Below the pieces are notes generated by a model that worked only from the letters and a program-made list of their open reading frames with translations, searched no databases and had not been told where the DNA came from. DNA of 64,000 nucleotides from Pseudomonas sp. A34-9 (lineage in GTDB: Bacteria; Pseudomonadota; Gammaproteobacteria; Pseudomonadales; Pseudomonadaceae), in assembly GCF_029543085.1 (NCBI RefSeq), contig NZ_CP119967.1, positions 3,436,501 to 3,500,500 on the forward strand. The letters are read 5' to 3'. Positions 24,595 to 33,657 of the stretch are shown here, piece after piece; position 1 is the first letter of the stretch; each line of letters opens with the position of its first letter. The position numbers and the translations under genes are program-made.

Positions 24595-25890
24595 ATGATC
24601 GACCGCGCCCCCCTGCGTTTCACCCTCCTCGCGCTGCTCTGCAGTCTGAACACAACCGCCCACGCCAGCGGTTTTTTCGACGATGCCAAAAGCGACGTGC
24701 TCAGCCGCAACTTCTTTCTGAGCAATGACTATCGCTCGCCTTCACCCTCCGGCAAAAACTATAAACAAGAGTGGGCTCAAGGGCTTATCGGTACTTTCTC
24801 ATCTGGATTCACATCCGGCACAGTCGGTTTCGGCATCGATGCCCACGCCTTCGCCGGGCTGAAACTGGACGGTGGCAAAGGGCATTCCGGGACCGGTCTG
24901 CTGCCAGTCGACAGCGACGGTCGCAGCGAAAACGACTATTCCAGCGCGGGCGGCGCGCTCAAGTTGAAAGCCTCGCGCACCACCCTCGCCTTCGGTGAAA
25001 TGACCGTCGAAACCCCGGTGTTCGACACGTCCGACAAACGCTTGCAACCGGAGTACGCCACAGGCTTTCTGCTCAACAGCGCCGAGTTCGACCACCTCAA
25101 TCTGGTGGCCGGGCATTTCACCGCGTTCAAGAACCAAGACAGCTCATCCGGCAAAGGCGATTTCTACGGCTATGGCGCCAATACCGAGGCCGGCGGGATC
25201 AGTTTTCTTGGCGCCGACCTGTTCACCGACAGTCCAGTGGGCGGCGCGTTGTATGCCTCGGATCTCAGCGACACTTGGCACCAGTACTACGGCAATCTGC
25301 ATTTCAAACAATCGGGTTTATTGCTCGACGCCAACCTCTACCATACCCGCGACACCGGTCGAGCACTGGCAGGTGCCATCGATAACACCGCGTTCAGCCT
25401 GTCCGGAAAGTACGCCTTCGGCCCCCACGCGGTCATGCTCGGCTGGCAACGGATCAACGGCGACACGCCGTTCGACTTCGTCGGTGGCGACTCGATCTAC
25501 CTCGCCAACTCGATCAAATACGCCGATTTCAACGGCGCCAACGAACGTTCCTGGCAAGCGCGCTACGACCTCGATCTCGGCGCCTTCGGCATTCCCGGTC
25601 TGAACTTCATGACTCGCTACGTCTCCGGCAGCCACATCGACGGCACCCACGCGCCAGAGGGCGGCGCCTACAACCCGTTCGATCCTGACAGTGGCCGTTA
25701 CCAGCCACAGCAGGGCGACGGCGGCAAGCATTGGGAGCGCGATATCGATATGAAGTACGTCGTCCAGTCGGGCGCGGCAAAGGATCTGTCGGTGCAGGTA
25801 TCGCATGTCTCGCACCGGGCCAATGCGGCGCAGGCCGGTGATGACATCGACCGGATCTACGTAGTCGTCCAGTACCCCTTGAGTTTCTGA
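24595..25890 (+). CDS. OprD-family outer-membrane porin
   Basis: The 431-residue precursor has a signal peptide ending at about residue 24 (TTAHA). The OprD N-terminal block SGFFDDAKSDVLSRNFFLSN and YKQEWAQGLIGTFSSGFT follows, then beta strands with characteristic NRRLQPEYATGF-like and FNGANERSWQARYDLDLG segments, and a C-terminal VVVQYPLSF ending in Phe. OprD porins take up amino acids, peptides or small carboxylates. It lies alone between the amidase and the siderophore receptor. The specific substrate cannot be assigned. The upstream 38-bp inverted repeat isolates it from the amidase. Confidence 0.85.
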   Translation: MIDRAPLRFTLLALLCSLNTTAHASGFFDDAKSDVLSRNFFLSNDYRSPSPSGKNYKQEWAQGLIGTFSSGFTSGTVGFGIDAHAFAGLKLDGGKGHSGTGLLPVDSDGRSENDYSSAGGALKLKASRTTLAFGEMTVETPVFDTSDKRLQPEYATGFLLNSAEFDHLNLVAGHFTAFKNQDSSSGKGDFYGYGANTEAGGISFLGADLFTDSPVGGALYASDLSDTWHQYYGNLHFKQSGLLLDANLYHTRDTGRALAGAIDNTAFSLSGKYAFGPHAVMLGWQRINGDTPFDFVGGDSIYLANSIKYADFNGANERSWQARYDLDLGAFGIPGLNFMTRYVSGSHIDGTHAPEGGAYNPFDPDSGRYQPQQGDGGKHWERDIDMKYVVQSGAAKDLSVQVSHVSHRANAAQAGDDIDRIYVVVQYPLSF

Positions 25891-26033
25891 CAGCACGCGG
25901 TCGACCGTAGGCGTGAGCCCGGCATTGAAACATCTTCAAATAACAATATTTCTCGTTTGACACTAAATCCCCGCCGTCCCCCTCGTCTTTGAACAAACGG
26001 AATTTTTCCCTCAAAGACAAGGAGTCGGCTGCG

Positions 26034-28262
26034 ATGTTCGCGCCCATTACCCGTTCCATGACCCTCACCATAGGCCTGTGCAGCGCTGCATTCAGCGCCG
26101 ATCTGCTAGCTGAAACCGAAGCTGAAAAACCGTCGCAGCCTGCTAACACAGCGCTTCAGCTGGCGGCGACCAACGTCAGCGCGCAAGGCCTGGGCAGCAC
26201 CACCGAAAACACCGAGTCCTACACCACCGGCGCCATGAGCACAGCGACGCGGCTGAACCTGTCGATCAAGGAAACCCCGCAATCGGTGTCGGTGATCACC
26301 CGTCAGCAGATGGATGATTTCAAACTCGGTACATTGTCCGAGGCGATGCGCCAGACCACGGGCGTGGTGGTGCAGCATCTGGATTCGGATCGGGTCAGCT
26401 ATTCGTCGCGCGGTTATGCGATCAACAACTTCCAGATCGACGGGATGCTCAACACCTTCGATCGCATGAAGTCCGATTCCGACACCATCATTTACGACCG
26501 TATCGAGGTGGTGCGCGGTGCCACGGGGCTGACCACGGGGGCCGGTGATCCCTCGGCGACCATCAACATGGTGCGCAAGCGTCCGACTGCGCAATGGCAG
26601 GCGCTGGCCGGGGTCAGTGGCGGCAGCTACGACAATTATTACAGCTACGTCGATGTCGGCGGGCCGCTGGCTTTCGACGGACGCTTGCGCGGGCGGACGG
26701 TGTTGGCCTATCGCGACAACCAGTCGATCAAAGACAAATACGCGCTGCAACGGGAAGTCGGTTATGGCGTGCTGGAAGCCGATCTGACCGACTCTACCGT
26801 GCTGGCGGTCGGTTACGACTATCAGAACAAACATGTGCAAGGCTCGTCCTGGGGCACTGTGCCCTACTGGAATGCCGATGGCAGCAAGGCCGGCCTGGGA
26901 CGTTCGACCAACATGGCGACGTCGTGGAGTTCCTGGCCGCTGCAAGACAAAACCGCATTCGCCACCCTTGATCAGCAACTGGCCGGCGGCTGGCGTCTGA
27001 AAGCGGCGTACACCCACCGCGACAGCGCGAGCGACGGCAAGGTCTATTACGGCGGTGCCGGTTTCCCCGAGGCCGACCGTAGCGGCATGCTCGCTTACAC
27101 CTCGCACATGATCGGCACGCAGAAAATGCAGGCGTATGACTTCAACGTCTCCGGCCCCTACGCGTTGCTGGGTCGTGAGCACGAAATGATGTTCGGCTAC
27201 GGAGAAGCTGAGCGCCGTTCGAACTCGCCGTACACCATTGCCGGCGCACGACCGAGCGATTACGGGAAAATCCGCGACTGGAAATACATGGGCGATATCG
27301 CCAAATTCAGCGATACCATCACCGACCTCACCGGTTCCAAAGACAATACCCGACAAAAAGCCGGCTACATCGCCACGCGCCTGAGCCTGACCGATGAACT
27401 GCACGCGGTGCTGGGCAGTCGCTACGGCAGTTGGGAGGCGTCCAGCACCAGCAACCGTTACGACGCCAACCGGCAACTGACCGAGGTCGATCACACGAGC
27501 CAGAAACAGAACGACGTCTGGACCCCTTATGCCGGTCTGTTGTACGACCTGACCCCGGAATACACGGCGTACGTCAGTTACACCGACATCTTCAAACCCC
27601 AGGGCAACCGCGACAAGAACCGTAAATACATCGACCCCGTGGTCGGCAAAAACTATGAAGTGGGCGTCAAAGGCAGTTTGCTCGAGGAACGCCTGAACCT
27701 GTCCACGGCGCTGTTCTGGAGTAAACAGGACAATGTCGCCGAACTCGACAACTCGGTCCCGGCGGATCCGGTGACCCGCGAGCAGTTCTACAAATCCGGA
27801 GGCAAGGGCAACAAGGTCAACGGCTTTGAGGCTGAAGTGTCCGGCGAAATCCTGCAGGGCTGGAACATGACCGCCGGTTACACCTATACCCACTCGGTCA
27901 ACGGCGACAGCGAGCGCACCAACACCAATCAGCCGATGAACCTGTTACGCGTCTCTACGGCGTACCGTTTGCCGGGCGAATGGCAGGCGCTGACCGTCGG
28001 CGGCGCGGTGAACTGGCAAAGCGATGTGTATGGCACGTCGAGCCGACCGGTTGGCGGCGACACAGAGCAGGCGCGCATCAACCAGAGCGCCTACACCGTG
28101 GTCAACCTGATGTCGCGCTACGCGTTCGATCGACACCTGTCGGCGTCGCTGAACGTCAACAACCTGTTCGACAAGAAGTATTACGACAACGTCGGCTTCT
28201 ATAACGGCGTGTATTGGGGCGATCCGCGCACGGTGACGCTGAGTCTCGACTGGAAGCTCTGA
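26034..28262 (+). CDS. TonB-dependent siderophore receptor
   Basis: This is a 742-residue outer-membrane receptor of the FpvA/FoxA/FhuE branch. A signal peptide (about 26 residues) comes first, then a short N-terminal linker, then a plug with LNLSIKETPQSVSVITRQQM, MRQTTGVVVQHLDSDR, SSRGYAINNFQIDGM and VVRGATGLTTGAGDPSATIN. The 22-strand barrel ends VTLSLDWKL. No FecA-like signalling domain is present, so it does not appear to signal through a sigma/anti-sigma pair. AAGGAG lies upstream of the ATG. A convincing Fur box was not found in the AT-rich 25935-25985 stretch. A small secreted-protein gene follows. Confidence 0.87.
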   Translation: MFAPITRSMTLTIGLCSAAFSADLLAETEAEKPSQPANTALQLAATNVSAQGLGSTTENTESYTTGAMSTATRLNLSIKETPQSVSVITRQQMDDFKLGTLSEAMRQTTGVVVQHLDSDRVSYSSRGYAINNFQIDGMLNTFDRMKSDSDTIIYDRIEVVRGATGLTTGAGDPSATINMVRKRPTAQWQALAGVSGGSYDNYYSYVDVGGPLAFDGRLRGRTVLAYRDNQSIKDKYALQREVGYGVLEADLTDSTVLAVGYDYQNKHVQGSSWGTVPYWNADGSKAGLGRSTNMATSWSSWPLQDKTAFATLDQQLAGGWRLKAAYTHRDSASDGKVYYGGAGFPEADRSGMLAYTSHMIGTQKMQAYDFNVSGPYALLGREHEMMFGYGEAERRSNSPYTIAGARPSDYGKIRDWKYMGDIAKFSDTITDLTGSKDNTRQKAGYIATRLSLTDELHAVLGSRYGSWEASSTSNRYDANRQLTEVDHTSQKQNDVWTPYAGLLYDLTPEYTAYVSYTDIFKPQGNRDKNRKYIDPVVGKNYEVGVKGSLLEERLNLSTALFWSKQDNVAELDNSVPADPVTREQFYKSGGKGNKVNGFEAEVSGEILQGWNMTAGYTYTHSVNGDSERTNTNQPMNLLRVSTAYRLPGEWQALTVGGAVNWQSDVYGTSSRPVGGDTEQARINQSAYTVVNLMSRYAFDRHLSASLNVNNLFDKKYYDNVGFYNGVYWGDPRTVTLSLDWKL

Positions 28263-28445
28263 CCTGCCCCTTCGACGCGGTGCTCTGGACTTGATGTGCA
28301 CCGCGTCTGTCAGTTATCGCGTCGCAACATGCCGCAAAACCTCAACTTAACCGGCGTTAACCCGGTGTTAATTCATGCCATCCAGACTCTCTTCCGAGAT
28401 CTGTTTCATGGACGAACGGCTCCCACTTGTTCAGTAGGAGGCACC

Positions 28446-28655
28446 ATGAAAATCACCACCGCAATTGTTGCCGGGCTGTTTGCCCTGGGTTCTGCCAGCG
28501 TCTTTGCCGAAGGCGGCGCTGAGCGTATGCGTTATTACTACAACAACTTCCCGGTTCACCACGCCCAGAGCGCGCAGCAGAGCGACGCCAACGCAAAAGA
28601 AATTCGCGTTCCCGCCGACCAGACGGCGCAAGTGACCGAGTCTTACCGCGACTGA
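28446..28655 (+). CDS. Small secreted protein of unknown function
   Basis: The 69-residue precursor has a clear Sec signal peptide (KITTAIVAGLFALGSASVFA) and a mature region of about 48 residues. The mature part has MRYYYNNFPVHH near its start and a polar, Gln- and Ala-rich remainder. AGGAGG lies 5 bases before the ATG and a strong terminator follows. It is downstream of the siderophore receptor but 180 bp away, so it probably has its own promoter. I do not recognise its function. Similar short periplasmic peptides are common in Pseudomonas. Confidence 0.75.
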   Translation: MKITTAIVAGLFALGSASVFAEGGAERMRYYYNNFPVHHAQSAQQSDANAKEIRVPADQTAQVTESYRD

Positions 28656-28716
28656 GATTGACCGAGCAACCGATGGACCTTCCCTGGCTCCGCTCTGGCC
28701 CGGGAGAAGACAGTTT

Positions 28717-28742
28717 GGCGCCCTGATTGGGGCGCCTTTTTT
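28717..28742 (+). terminator. Rho-independent terminator
   Basis: A GGCGCCC/GGGCGCC-type stem around TGATT is followed by six T residues. It ends the small secreted-protein transcript. Confidence 0.85.
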
Positions 28743-28789
28743 ATGGGCATTGAGTTAGGTGTTCGGCTTTCTACCGTGGCGAATTCGCC

Positions 28790-28938
28790 CCTCACCCCAG
28801 CCCTCTCCCCAAGGGAGAGGGAGCTGATTTGTGTGCTCTTCAAAACTTGAGTTCGGCTCGATATTTCAGGTCGGCGTATTTACTCCAATCAACTCGGTCA
28901 GTCCCCTCTCCCTCTGGGAGAGGGTTAGGGTGAGGGCC
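28790..28938. repeat. Dispersed ~100-bp repeat family, copy 1 (minus orientation) with a partial inverted half
   Basis: A GTTCGGCTCGATATTTCAGG / TCGGTCAG / CCCTCTCCC / GGGAGAGGG / TTAGGGTGAGGG arrangement is shared, in order, with 41565-41670. The opposite orientation occurs at 51866-51955. The left part (28790-28822) is a short inverted copy of the terminal CCTCACCC...GGGAGAGGG palindrome. Confidence 0.65.
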
Positions 28939-28940
28939 TT

Positions 28941-29438
28941 CTAGGCCTGCAGATTCTTGATCCAGAACAGCATGCGCCCGTGATTCGGGTCGAACATCCC
29001 CGGCGCGAAGCCGAACTTGCTGTAGGCGTTCTGCGCGACGGCGTTGCCTTCCAGCACTTCGAGGGTGATCTTGCAGCAGCCGCGCTGGCGAGAGATTTCC
29101 TCGACTTTCTGCAGCATTTTCTGACTCAGGCCGAGGCCGCGAAACTTCCCCACCACCGCCACGTCGTGGATGTTGACCAATGGCTTGCAGGCAAACGTGG
29201 AGAACCCTTCAAAGCAGTTCACCAGCCCCGCCGGTTCCCCCCCGACAAAGGCCAACACGCTGAATGCATACGGGCGTCGGGCCAGTTCTTCGGGCAGTCG
29301 ACGCAACATGTCAGGGTCGAGCGAATGACCGCCGCCCATGGGGTCTTCTGCGTAATGATTGAGCACGATACCGATGGCCTCGGCGTGCGTTGGATTGCTG
29401 TAACTGGCTTGAAGCACAAGAATCTCTGCGGAATCCAT
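28941..29438 (-). CDS. GNAT-family N-acetyltransferase
   Basis: This 165-residue acetyltransferase has GNAT motif A (NIHDVAVVGKFRGLGLSQKM, with the acetyl-CoA-binding RGLGLS loop) followed by the CKITLEVLEGNAVAQNAYSKFGF motif B. ATG at 29438 is chosen because GGGGA sits 7 bases upstream. The long frame extending to 29540 lacks a start signal. It ends directly against a dispersed repeat. The substrate is unknown; it could be a small metabolite or protein N-terminus. It is monocistronic and soluble. Confidence 0.8.
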   Translation of the reverse strand: MDSAEILVLQASYSNPTHAEAIGIVLNHYAEDPMGGGHSLDPDMLRRLPEELARRPYAFSVLAFVGGEPAGLVNCFEGFSTFACKPLVNIHDVAVVGKFRGLGLSQKMLQKVEEISRQRGCCKITLEVLEGNAVAQNAYSKFGFAPGMFDPNHGRMLFWIKNLQA

Positions 29439-29536
29439 TTCCATCCCCGAACACACAAAAGCCCCGGCGCGCAAAGTGCGTGCTGAAAGGCTGTCTGACC
29501 TTAGCGCGAGTGTGGACCGGCCGACAATCGTAAAGA

Positions 29537-29609
29537 TCAAAAGATCGCAGCCTGCGGCAGCTCCTGCACACGATTACCTGTAGGAGCTGCCGCAGGCTGC
29601 GATCTTTTG
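29537..29609. repeat. Inverted REP pair (GATCGCAGCCTGCGGCAGCTCC type)
   Basis: AAAGATCGCAGCCTGCGGCA and the inverted TGCCGCAGGCTGCGATCTTT halves face each other across about 20 bp, between the GNAT and DinB genes. The same element recurs singly at 34561-34609 and as pairs at 37400-37499 and 63850-63935. Confidence 0.85.
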
Positions 29610-29614
29610 CTTTG

Positions 29615-30196
29615 TCAGTGTCCCCAGATCAATTCCTCGGTCCAGCCAAGTTCAGCAAAATCTTCAGCACGCAGCTCACTTTCTCCGACACAAAAGAACT
29701 CATCCAGTTGCGGCGGCTTCACTGCGGTATCGCTGAGCATCGCATGCACCTGGCCCCGGTGATGAATCTGGTGTTCAAACAGGTGCGACAGCATGCGCAA
29801 ACGGCTGTCGTGCTGCGGCGTGTCGCGGGCGATGGTGACGATCCGGGCCAGATCGGCATCGCGCAGTTGCTCGCAATAGGCGATCAGGCGTTGATCAACG
29901 TGCGCCTGCTCTTGGCGCAGTTGCGGGCCGTCAGTGAACGGCTCATCGACGTTGAAAAACACATAGCAGTCGGGATGCGGCTCAGCCCCGCGCAGCTCGC
30001 GTTCCAGTGCATCGACGTAGAACCAGTCGCAGGTGAGGATGTGATTGAGGGTCAGACGAATGCTCGGGAAGAAACTCACCCTGGGGGCGGCCAGATCTGC
30101 CGCACCGAGCTGGCTCCAGGCCTTGGCCAGACGATGATTGGCCCAGGCATTCTGGTAAGCCATCGTCAACAGGTGATGGGAAAGCGGTTGGCTCAT
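29615..30196 (-). CDS. DinB/DUF664-like four-helix-bundle protein
   Basis: This 193-residue protein has the DinB superfamily pattern: a four-helix bundle with metal-binding histidines in LTLNHILTCDWFY (His near residue 52) and SHLFEHQIHHRGQVHAML (around 139-146). An initial AYQNAWANHRLAKAW helix is also present. Relatives include DNA-damage-inducible proteins and thiol-dependent transferases acting on bacillithiol or mycothiol, so a metal-dependent role is likely but unspecified. It starts 17 bp downstream of zapE and may be cotranscribed with it. The ATG at 30196 fits the family start. Confidence 0.8.
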   Translation of the reverse strand: MSQPLSHHLLTMAYQNAWANHRLAKAWSQLGAADLAAPRVSFFPSIRLTLNHILTCDWFYVDALERELRGAEPHPDCYVFFNVDEPFTDGPQLRQEQAHVDQRLIAYCEQLRDADLARIVTIARDTPQHDSRLRMLSHLFEHQIHHRGQVHAMLSDTAVKPPQLDEFFCVGESELRAEDFAELGWTEELIWGH

Positions 30197-30213
30197 GTCG
30201 GCGCCCTCTTCAC

Positions 30214-31329
30214 TCAAGTTTCGGCAAAGCGCTGCAGTTGCATCTCCTGCAAACGACTGAGGGTGCGGCGGAACGGGAATTCCAGGTAACCCTCGGTGTA
30301 CAGCGCATCCATTGGCACTTGCGCCTCGATGTACAGCGGTACTTTGCGGTCATAGCACTCGTCGACCAACGCGATGAAGCGCCGCACGCCATCATCGTGA
30401 ACCGACAATTGCGGCAGCTCGCGGTCACCTGCAACGACCCGCTGCGCGCCATCTTCAGTGCCGCGCGCGATGCGCCCTTCGCGTTTTTGGGCGCTGAGGT
30501 TCGGCACCTCGCTCAACAGAATAGCCGTGTAGCGATCGCACAGCGCGATGAAATCCATGGCGGCGAACGGCTGCTCGCAGAGATCCGCATAGCGACACCA
30601 CAACACCGATTCGCTGGCCTGCACTACGTGCAACTGACGATGACCGACCGACACCGGTTCGCTGCTGGCGGGCTGTCCGGCGGTCAACGCCTGAAAGACT
30701 TCTTCCAGCGCGCTGGCCGGGGATGTGGCGACAAAGTAGCGTTGCAGGCCGGCCCCCGGATGCAAGCGATGATCCTCGGCACCATTCACCGCCACCACCT
30801 GCATATGCGCCTTGATCGCGGCAATTGCCGGTACGAAGCGATCGCGGTTGAAGCCATCGGCGTACAAATCATCCGGCGGCAGGTTGGACGTGCAGACGAT
30901 GACCACGCCTTCGTCGAACATCACCTGAAACAGCCGACCGAGAATGATCGCGTCACCGATGTCGTTGACGAACAGCTCATCGAAACACAGCACCCGCACC
31001 TCGGATGCCAGCTCCCTGGCCAGCGCGCGCAACGGATCGGCAATCCCGGTCAACTGGAACGAACGCTGATGCACCCAGCCCATGAAATGATGAAAGTGTT
31101 GGCGTCGCGCCGGTACGCGCAGGCTCTGATAGAACTGATCCATCAGCGACGTCTTGCCGCGCCCGACCGGGCCCCACAGGTAAACGCCGGTGACCGAACG
31201 GGCACCGGCGTGCAGCGCTTCATGGCATTTTTGCAGTGCCCAGACCGCGTGTTCCTGAGCTTCATCCTGGATGAAGCCCTTGTGTTGAACGGCGTGTTGC
31301 CAGGCGCTGAGGGGGGAGTCGAAAGTCAT
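30214..31329 (-). CDS. zapE: Cell-division-associated ATPase ZapE (AFG1-like)
   Basis: The 371-residue protein of the AFG1/ZapE family has a Walker A GPVGRGKT at 53-60, a Walker B VLCFDELFVNDIGDA, a sensor segment VVIVCTSNLPPDDLYADG, and the C-terminal EVPNLSAQKREGRIARG block typical of ZapE. ZapE binds and destabilises FtsZ polymers in E. coli. The ATG at 31329 is chosen from the family alignment; the frame extends upstream to 31443 without a start signal. The DinB-like gene follows 17 bp downstream. The length fits ZapE (about 365-375). Confidence 0.88.
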   Translation of the reverse strand: MTFDSPLSAWQHAVQHKGFIQDEAQEHAVWALQKCHEALHAGARSVTGVYLWGPVGRGKTSLMDQFYQSLRVPARRQHFHHFMGWVHQRSFQLTGIADPLRALARELASEVRVLCFDELFVNDIGDAIILGRLFQVMFDEGVVIVCTSNLPPDDLYADGFNRDRFVPAIAAIKAHMQVVAVNGAEDHRLHPGAGLQRYFVATSPASALEEVFQALTAGQPASSEPVSVGHRQLHVVQASESVLWCRYADLCEQPFAAMDFIALCDRYTAILLSEVPNLSAQKREGRIARGTEDGAQRVVAGDRELPQLSVHDDGVRRFIALVDECYDRKVPLYIEAQVPMDALYTEGYLEFPFRRTLSRLQEMQLQRFAET

Positions 31330-31449
31330 GCGCGGCAGTATGCCACGATGCTTACAGGGAAATATCCAGGCGGGCGATTTTCCCTGCTCGTTCAACCGGA
31401 ACGTGTAGCGCAGCGTGTCAGTAACGAACAGTTTGACTGACACGCTGCA

Positions 31450-31475
31450 TTCGCGAGCAGGCCCGCTCCCACTGG
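31450..31475. repeat. Single REP element
   Basis: TTCGCGAGCAGGCCCGCTCC is a half-palindrome of the window's common REP type, without an inverted partner nearby. Confidence 0.7.
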
Positions 31476-31490
31476 AATATGTTGCGCCGG

Positions 31491-32450
31491 TTAAATATCC
31501 ACTTTGTGTCGGGCGGCGTAGAGGCAGAGCATTTCCATCGCCAGTGTGGCGGCGGCCAATGAGGTGACTTCGGCGTGGTCGTAGGCCGGAGCGACTTCGA
31601 CCACGTCCATCCCGACCAGATTGATCCCGCGCAAACCACCGAGAATCTCCAGCGCCTGCACGGTGCTCAAGCCCCCGCAGACAGGCGTTCCGGTGCCGGG
31701 AGCGAACGCCGGATCCAGACAGTCGATGTCAAACGTCAAGTACACCGGGTTATCGCCAACCCGGGCGCGGATCGCTTCGACAATCGCTTCGCAGCCACGG
31801 CGATGCACCTGTCGGGCGTCCAGCACCTGAAAACCCATGTGATCGTCATTGGTCGTGCGCAAGCCGATCTGAACCGAACGCGCCGGATCGACCAGACCTT
31901 CGCGCGCCGCGTGCCAGAACATGGTGCCGTGATCGACGCGTTTACCCTCTTCGTCCGGCCAGGTGTCGCTGTGCGCATCGAAATGAATCAGCGACAGCGT
32001 GCCGTGCTTGCGCGCATGGGCCTTGAGCAGCGGATAACTGATGAAGTGATCGCCGCCAAACGTGAGCATGGCGCTGCCGGCATTGAGAATCTGTTCGGCG
32101 TGGGCTTCGATGCTTTCCGGGACGGTGTGTGGCGAGCCGTAATCGAAATCGCAGTCGCCGTAATCAATGACCGCCAGATGATCGAACGGGTCAAACGTCC
32201 ACGGCCAGTGGCGTTCCCAGGCGATTCCGGTGGAGGCGGCGCGAATCCCCCGTGGCCCGAAACGTGCGCCGGGGCGATTGCTGGTGGCCGTGTCGAACGG
32301 CACGCCGCTGACCGCGACATCGACGCCGCGCAGGTCACGGCTGTAACGCCGGCGCATGAAACTGGTGATGCCGGCGTAGGTGCTTTCGGCGGCGGTGCCA
32401 TAAAGGCTGTCACGGGTCAGGGCCTGGTCGTTTTGCATGGGCGCATCCAT
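31491..32450 (-). CDS. Agmatinase / guanidinobutyrase-type ureohydrolase
   Basis: The 319-residue binuclear-manganese ureohydrolase has all metal motifs: FGGDH (131-135), HFDAHSD (156-162) and DIDCLDPAFAPGTGTP (241-256). The family hydrolyses agmatine to putrescine plus urea, or guanidinobutyrate to GABA. AGGAG precedes the ATG. The gene follows a PotF-like binding-protein gene (16 bp gap), with a LysR regulator divergent from the pair. This matches guanidino-compound loci such as gbuA-gbuR of P. aeruginosa, so guanidinobutyrase is a real alternative to agmatinase SpeB. Confidence 0.88.
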   Translation of the reverse strand: MDAPMQNDQALTRDSLYGTAAESTYAGITSFMRRRYSRDLRGVDVAVSGVPFDTATSNRPGARFGPRGIRAASTGIAWERHWPWTFDPFDHLAVIDYGDCDFDYGSPHTVPESIEAHAEQILNAGSAMLTFGGDHFISYPLLKAHARKHGTLSLIHFDAHSDTWPDEEGKRVDHGTMFWHAAREGLVDPARSVQIGLRTTNDDHMGFQVLDARQVHRRGCEAIVEAIRARVGDNPVYLTFDIDCLDPAFAPGTGTPVCGGLSTVQALEILGGLRGINLVGMDVVEVAPAYDHAEVTSLAAATLAMEMLCLYAARHKVDI

Positions 32451-32466
32451 CGTGGTGCTCCTGTTG

Positions 32467-33558
32467 TTATTGGTGGCTACGGAAAGTGGTCCACAGACGC
32501 GTGCGCTGACGCATGTCCTTGAGGCTCATGCTGCGATCGGCATAGAGCCGCGCGCGCACCTCGCTCGGTGGGTAGATGTCGGGATCGTTGCGCACGGCTT
32601 CATCCACCAATGGCGTGGCGGCCTGGTTGGCGGTGGCAAAAAACAGCGTGTTGGTCAGTTCGGCCACCGAGTCCGGCCGCAGCATGAATTCAATGAACGC
32701 CCGCGCAGCTTCGGGGTGCGGCGCATCTTTGGGGATGGCCAGATTGTCTTGCCACACCAGCGTGCCCTCCTTGGGAATGCGATACGCCACTTCGAAGGGT
32801 TTATTGGCCTTGTGCGCTTGATCAGCGGCCATGCTCGCGTCGCCGTTGTACGTCAGCGCAAGGCACACGTTGCCGCTGGCCAGGTCATTGATCTGCCGGC
32901 CGGTGGCGACGTAGAGCACCGACGGCTGAAGTTTCTGCAACAACGCTTCGGCGGCGGCCAGATCGTTCTTGTCCGTGCTGTAGGGATCTTTACCCAGGTA
33001 ATGCAGGGCCAGTCCGATGACCTCTTGCGGCGAATCGAGGATCGCGATGCCGCAGTCTTTCAGCTTGCTGGCGTTCTCGGGCTTGAACAGCAGATCGAGG
33101 CTGTTCAGCGGCACATCGGGCAAGCGCTGCTTCACCGCCTCAACGTTCATTCCCAGACCCAAGGTGCCCCAGGTGTACGGCACACCGTAGCGATTACCGG
33201 GGTCGACGGCGGCCATTTTTTCCAGCAAGTCCGGATCAAGGTTGGCGTAGCCCTTGAGGCCTTCGTGGGGGATTTCTTTCAACGCACCCGCCGCGAGTCC
33301 TCGCGCCAGAACGCTGGACGACGGCACCACCACGTCATAGCCGCTACCACCGGTGAGCAACTTGGTCTCCAGCACCTCGGAGGTGTCGAAGGTGTCGTAA
33401 CGCACATGGATACCGGTTTCCTGCTCGAACCGTTGCAGGGTTTGCGGCGGCACGTAATCGGCCCAGCTGTAGAGATTTAGCATGTTGTCCTCGGCCTGAG
33501 CCTGAAGAGCCACGGACAACAGCAGCGCGGGGAAACACAGCTTGAACACGAGAGCCAT
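32467..33558 (-). CDS. Polyamine/agmatine ABC transporter periplasmic binding protein (PotF/SpuD-like)
   Basis: This 363-residue binding protein has a signal peptide ending near AQAEDN. PotF/SpuD landmarks follow: LNLYSWADYVPPQTLQRFEQ, YDVVVPSSSVLARG, VPYTWGTLGLGMN and ALTYNGDASMA, which surround the ligand. The ATG at 33558 is preceded by AGGTG. It is the first gene of an operon with the ureohydrolase. No permease or ATPase gene is present, so it presumably supplies a Spu/Pot permease encoded elsewhere. The ligand could be agmatine, putrescine or a guanidino compound, given the gene pairing. Confidence 0.82.
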   Translation of the reverse strand: MALVFKLCFPALLLSVALQAQAEDNMLNLYSWADYVPPQTLQRFEQETGIHVRYDTFDTSEVLETKLLTGGSGYDVVVPSSSVLARGLAAGALKEIPHEGLKGYANLDPDLLEKMAAVDPGNRYGVPYTWGTLGLGMNVEAVKQRLPDVPLNSLDLLFKPENASKLKDCGIAILDSPQEVIGLALHYLGKDPYSTDKNDLAAAEALLQKLQPSVLYVATGRQINDLASGNVCLALTYNGDASMAADQAHKANKPFEVAYRIPKEGTLVWQDNLAIPKDAPHPEAARAFIEFMLRPDSVAELTNTLFFATANQAATPLVDEAVRNDPDIYPPSEVRARLYADRSMSLKDMRQRTRLWTTFRSHQ

Positions 33559-33657
33559 GACGAACACCTGACCGGAGGAAGTGGTTGCAGGATGCGCGGT
33601 TCGATACATTAGAAAAATAGCCGAATAATTATCCTGACTTTATCCCGGAGTAATGTG

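Noticed and set aside
25930..25990. Fur box upstream of the siderophore receptor
   Set aside because: The AT-rich CAAATAACAATATTTCTCG stretch matches the 19-bp Fur consensus too poorly to annotate.
26106..27893. 595-residue minus-strand reading frame opposite the siderophore receptor
   Set aside because: It is a shadow of the receptor gene in GC-rich DNA, lacking a ribosome binding site and any recognisable domain. Other long antisense frames (for example 22615-24216, 49557-51689 and 61810-63906) were rejected for the same reason.
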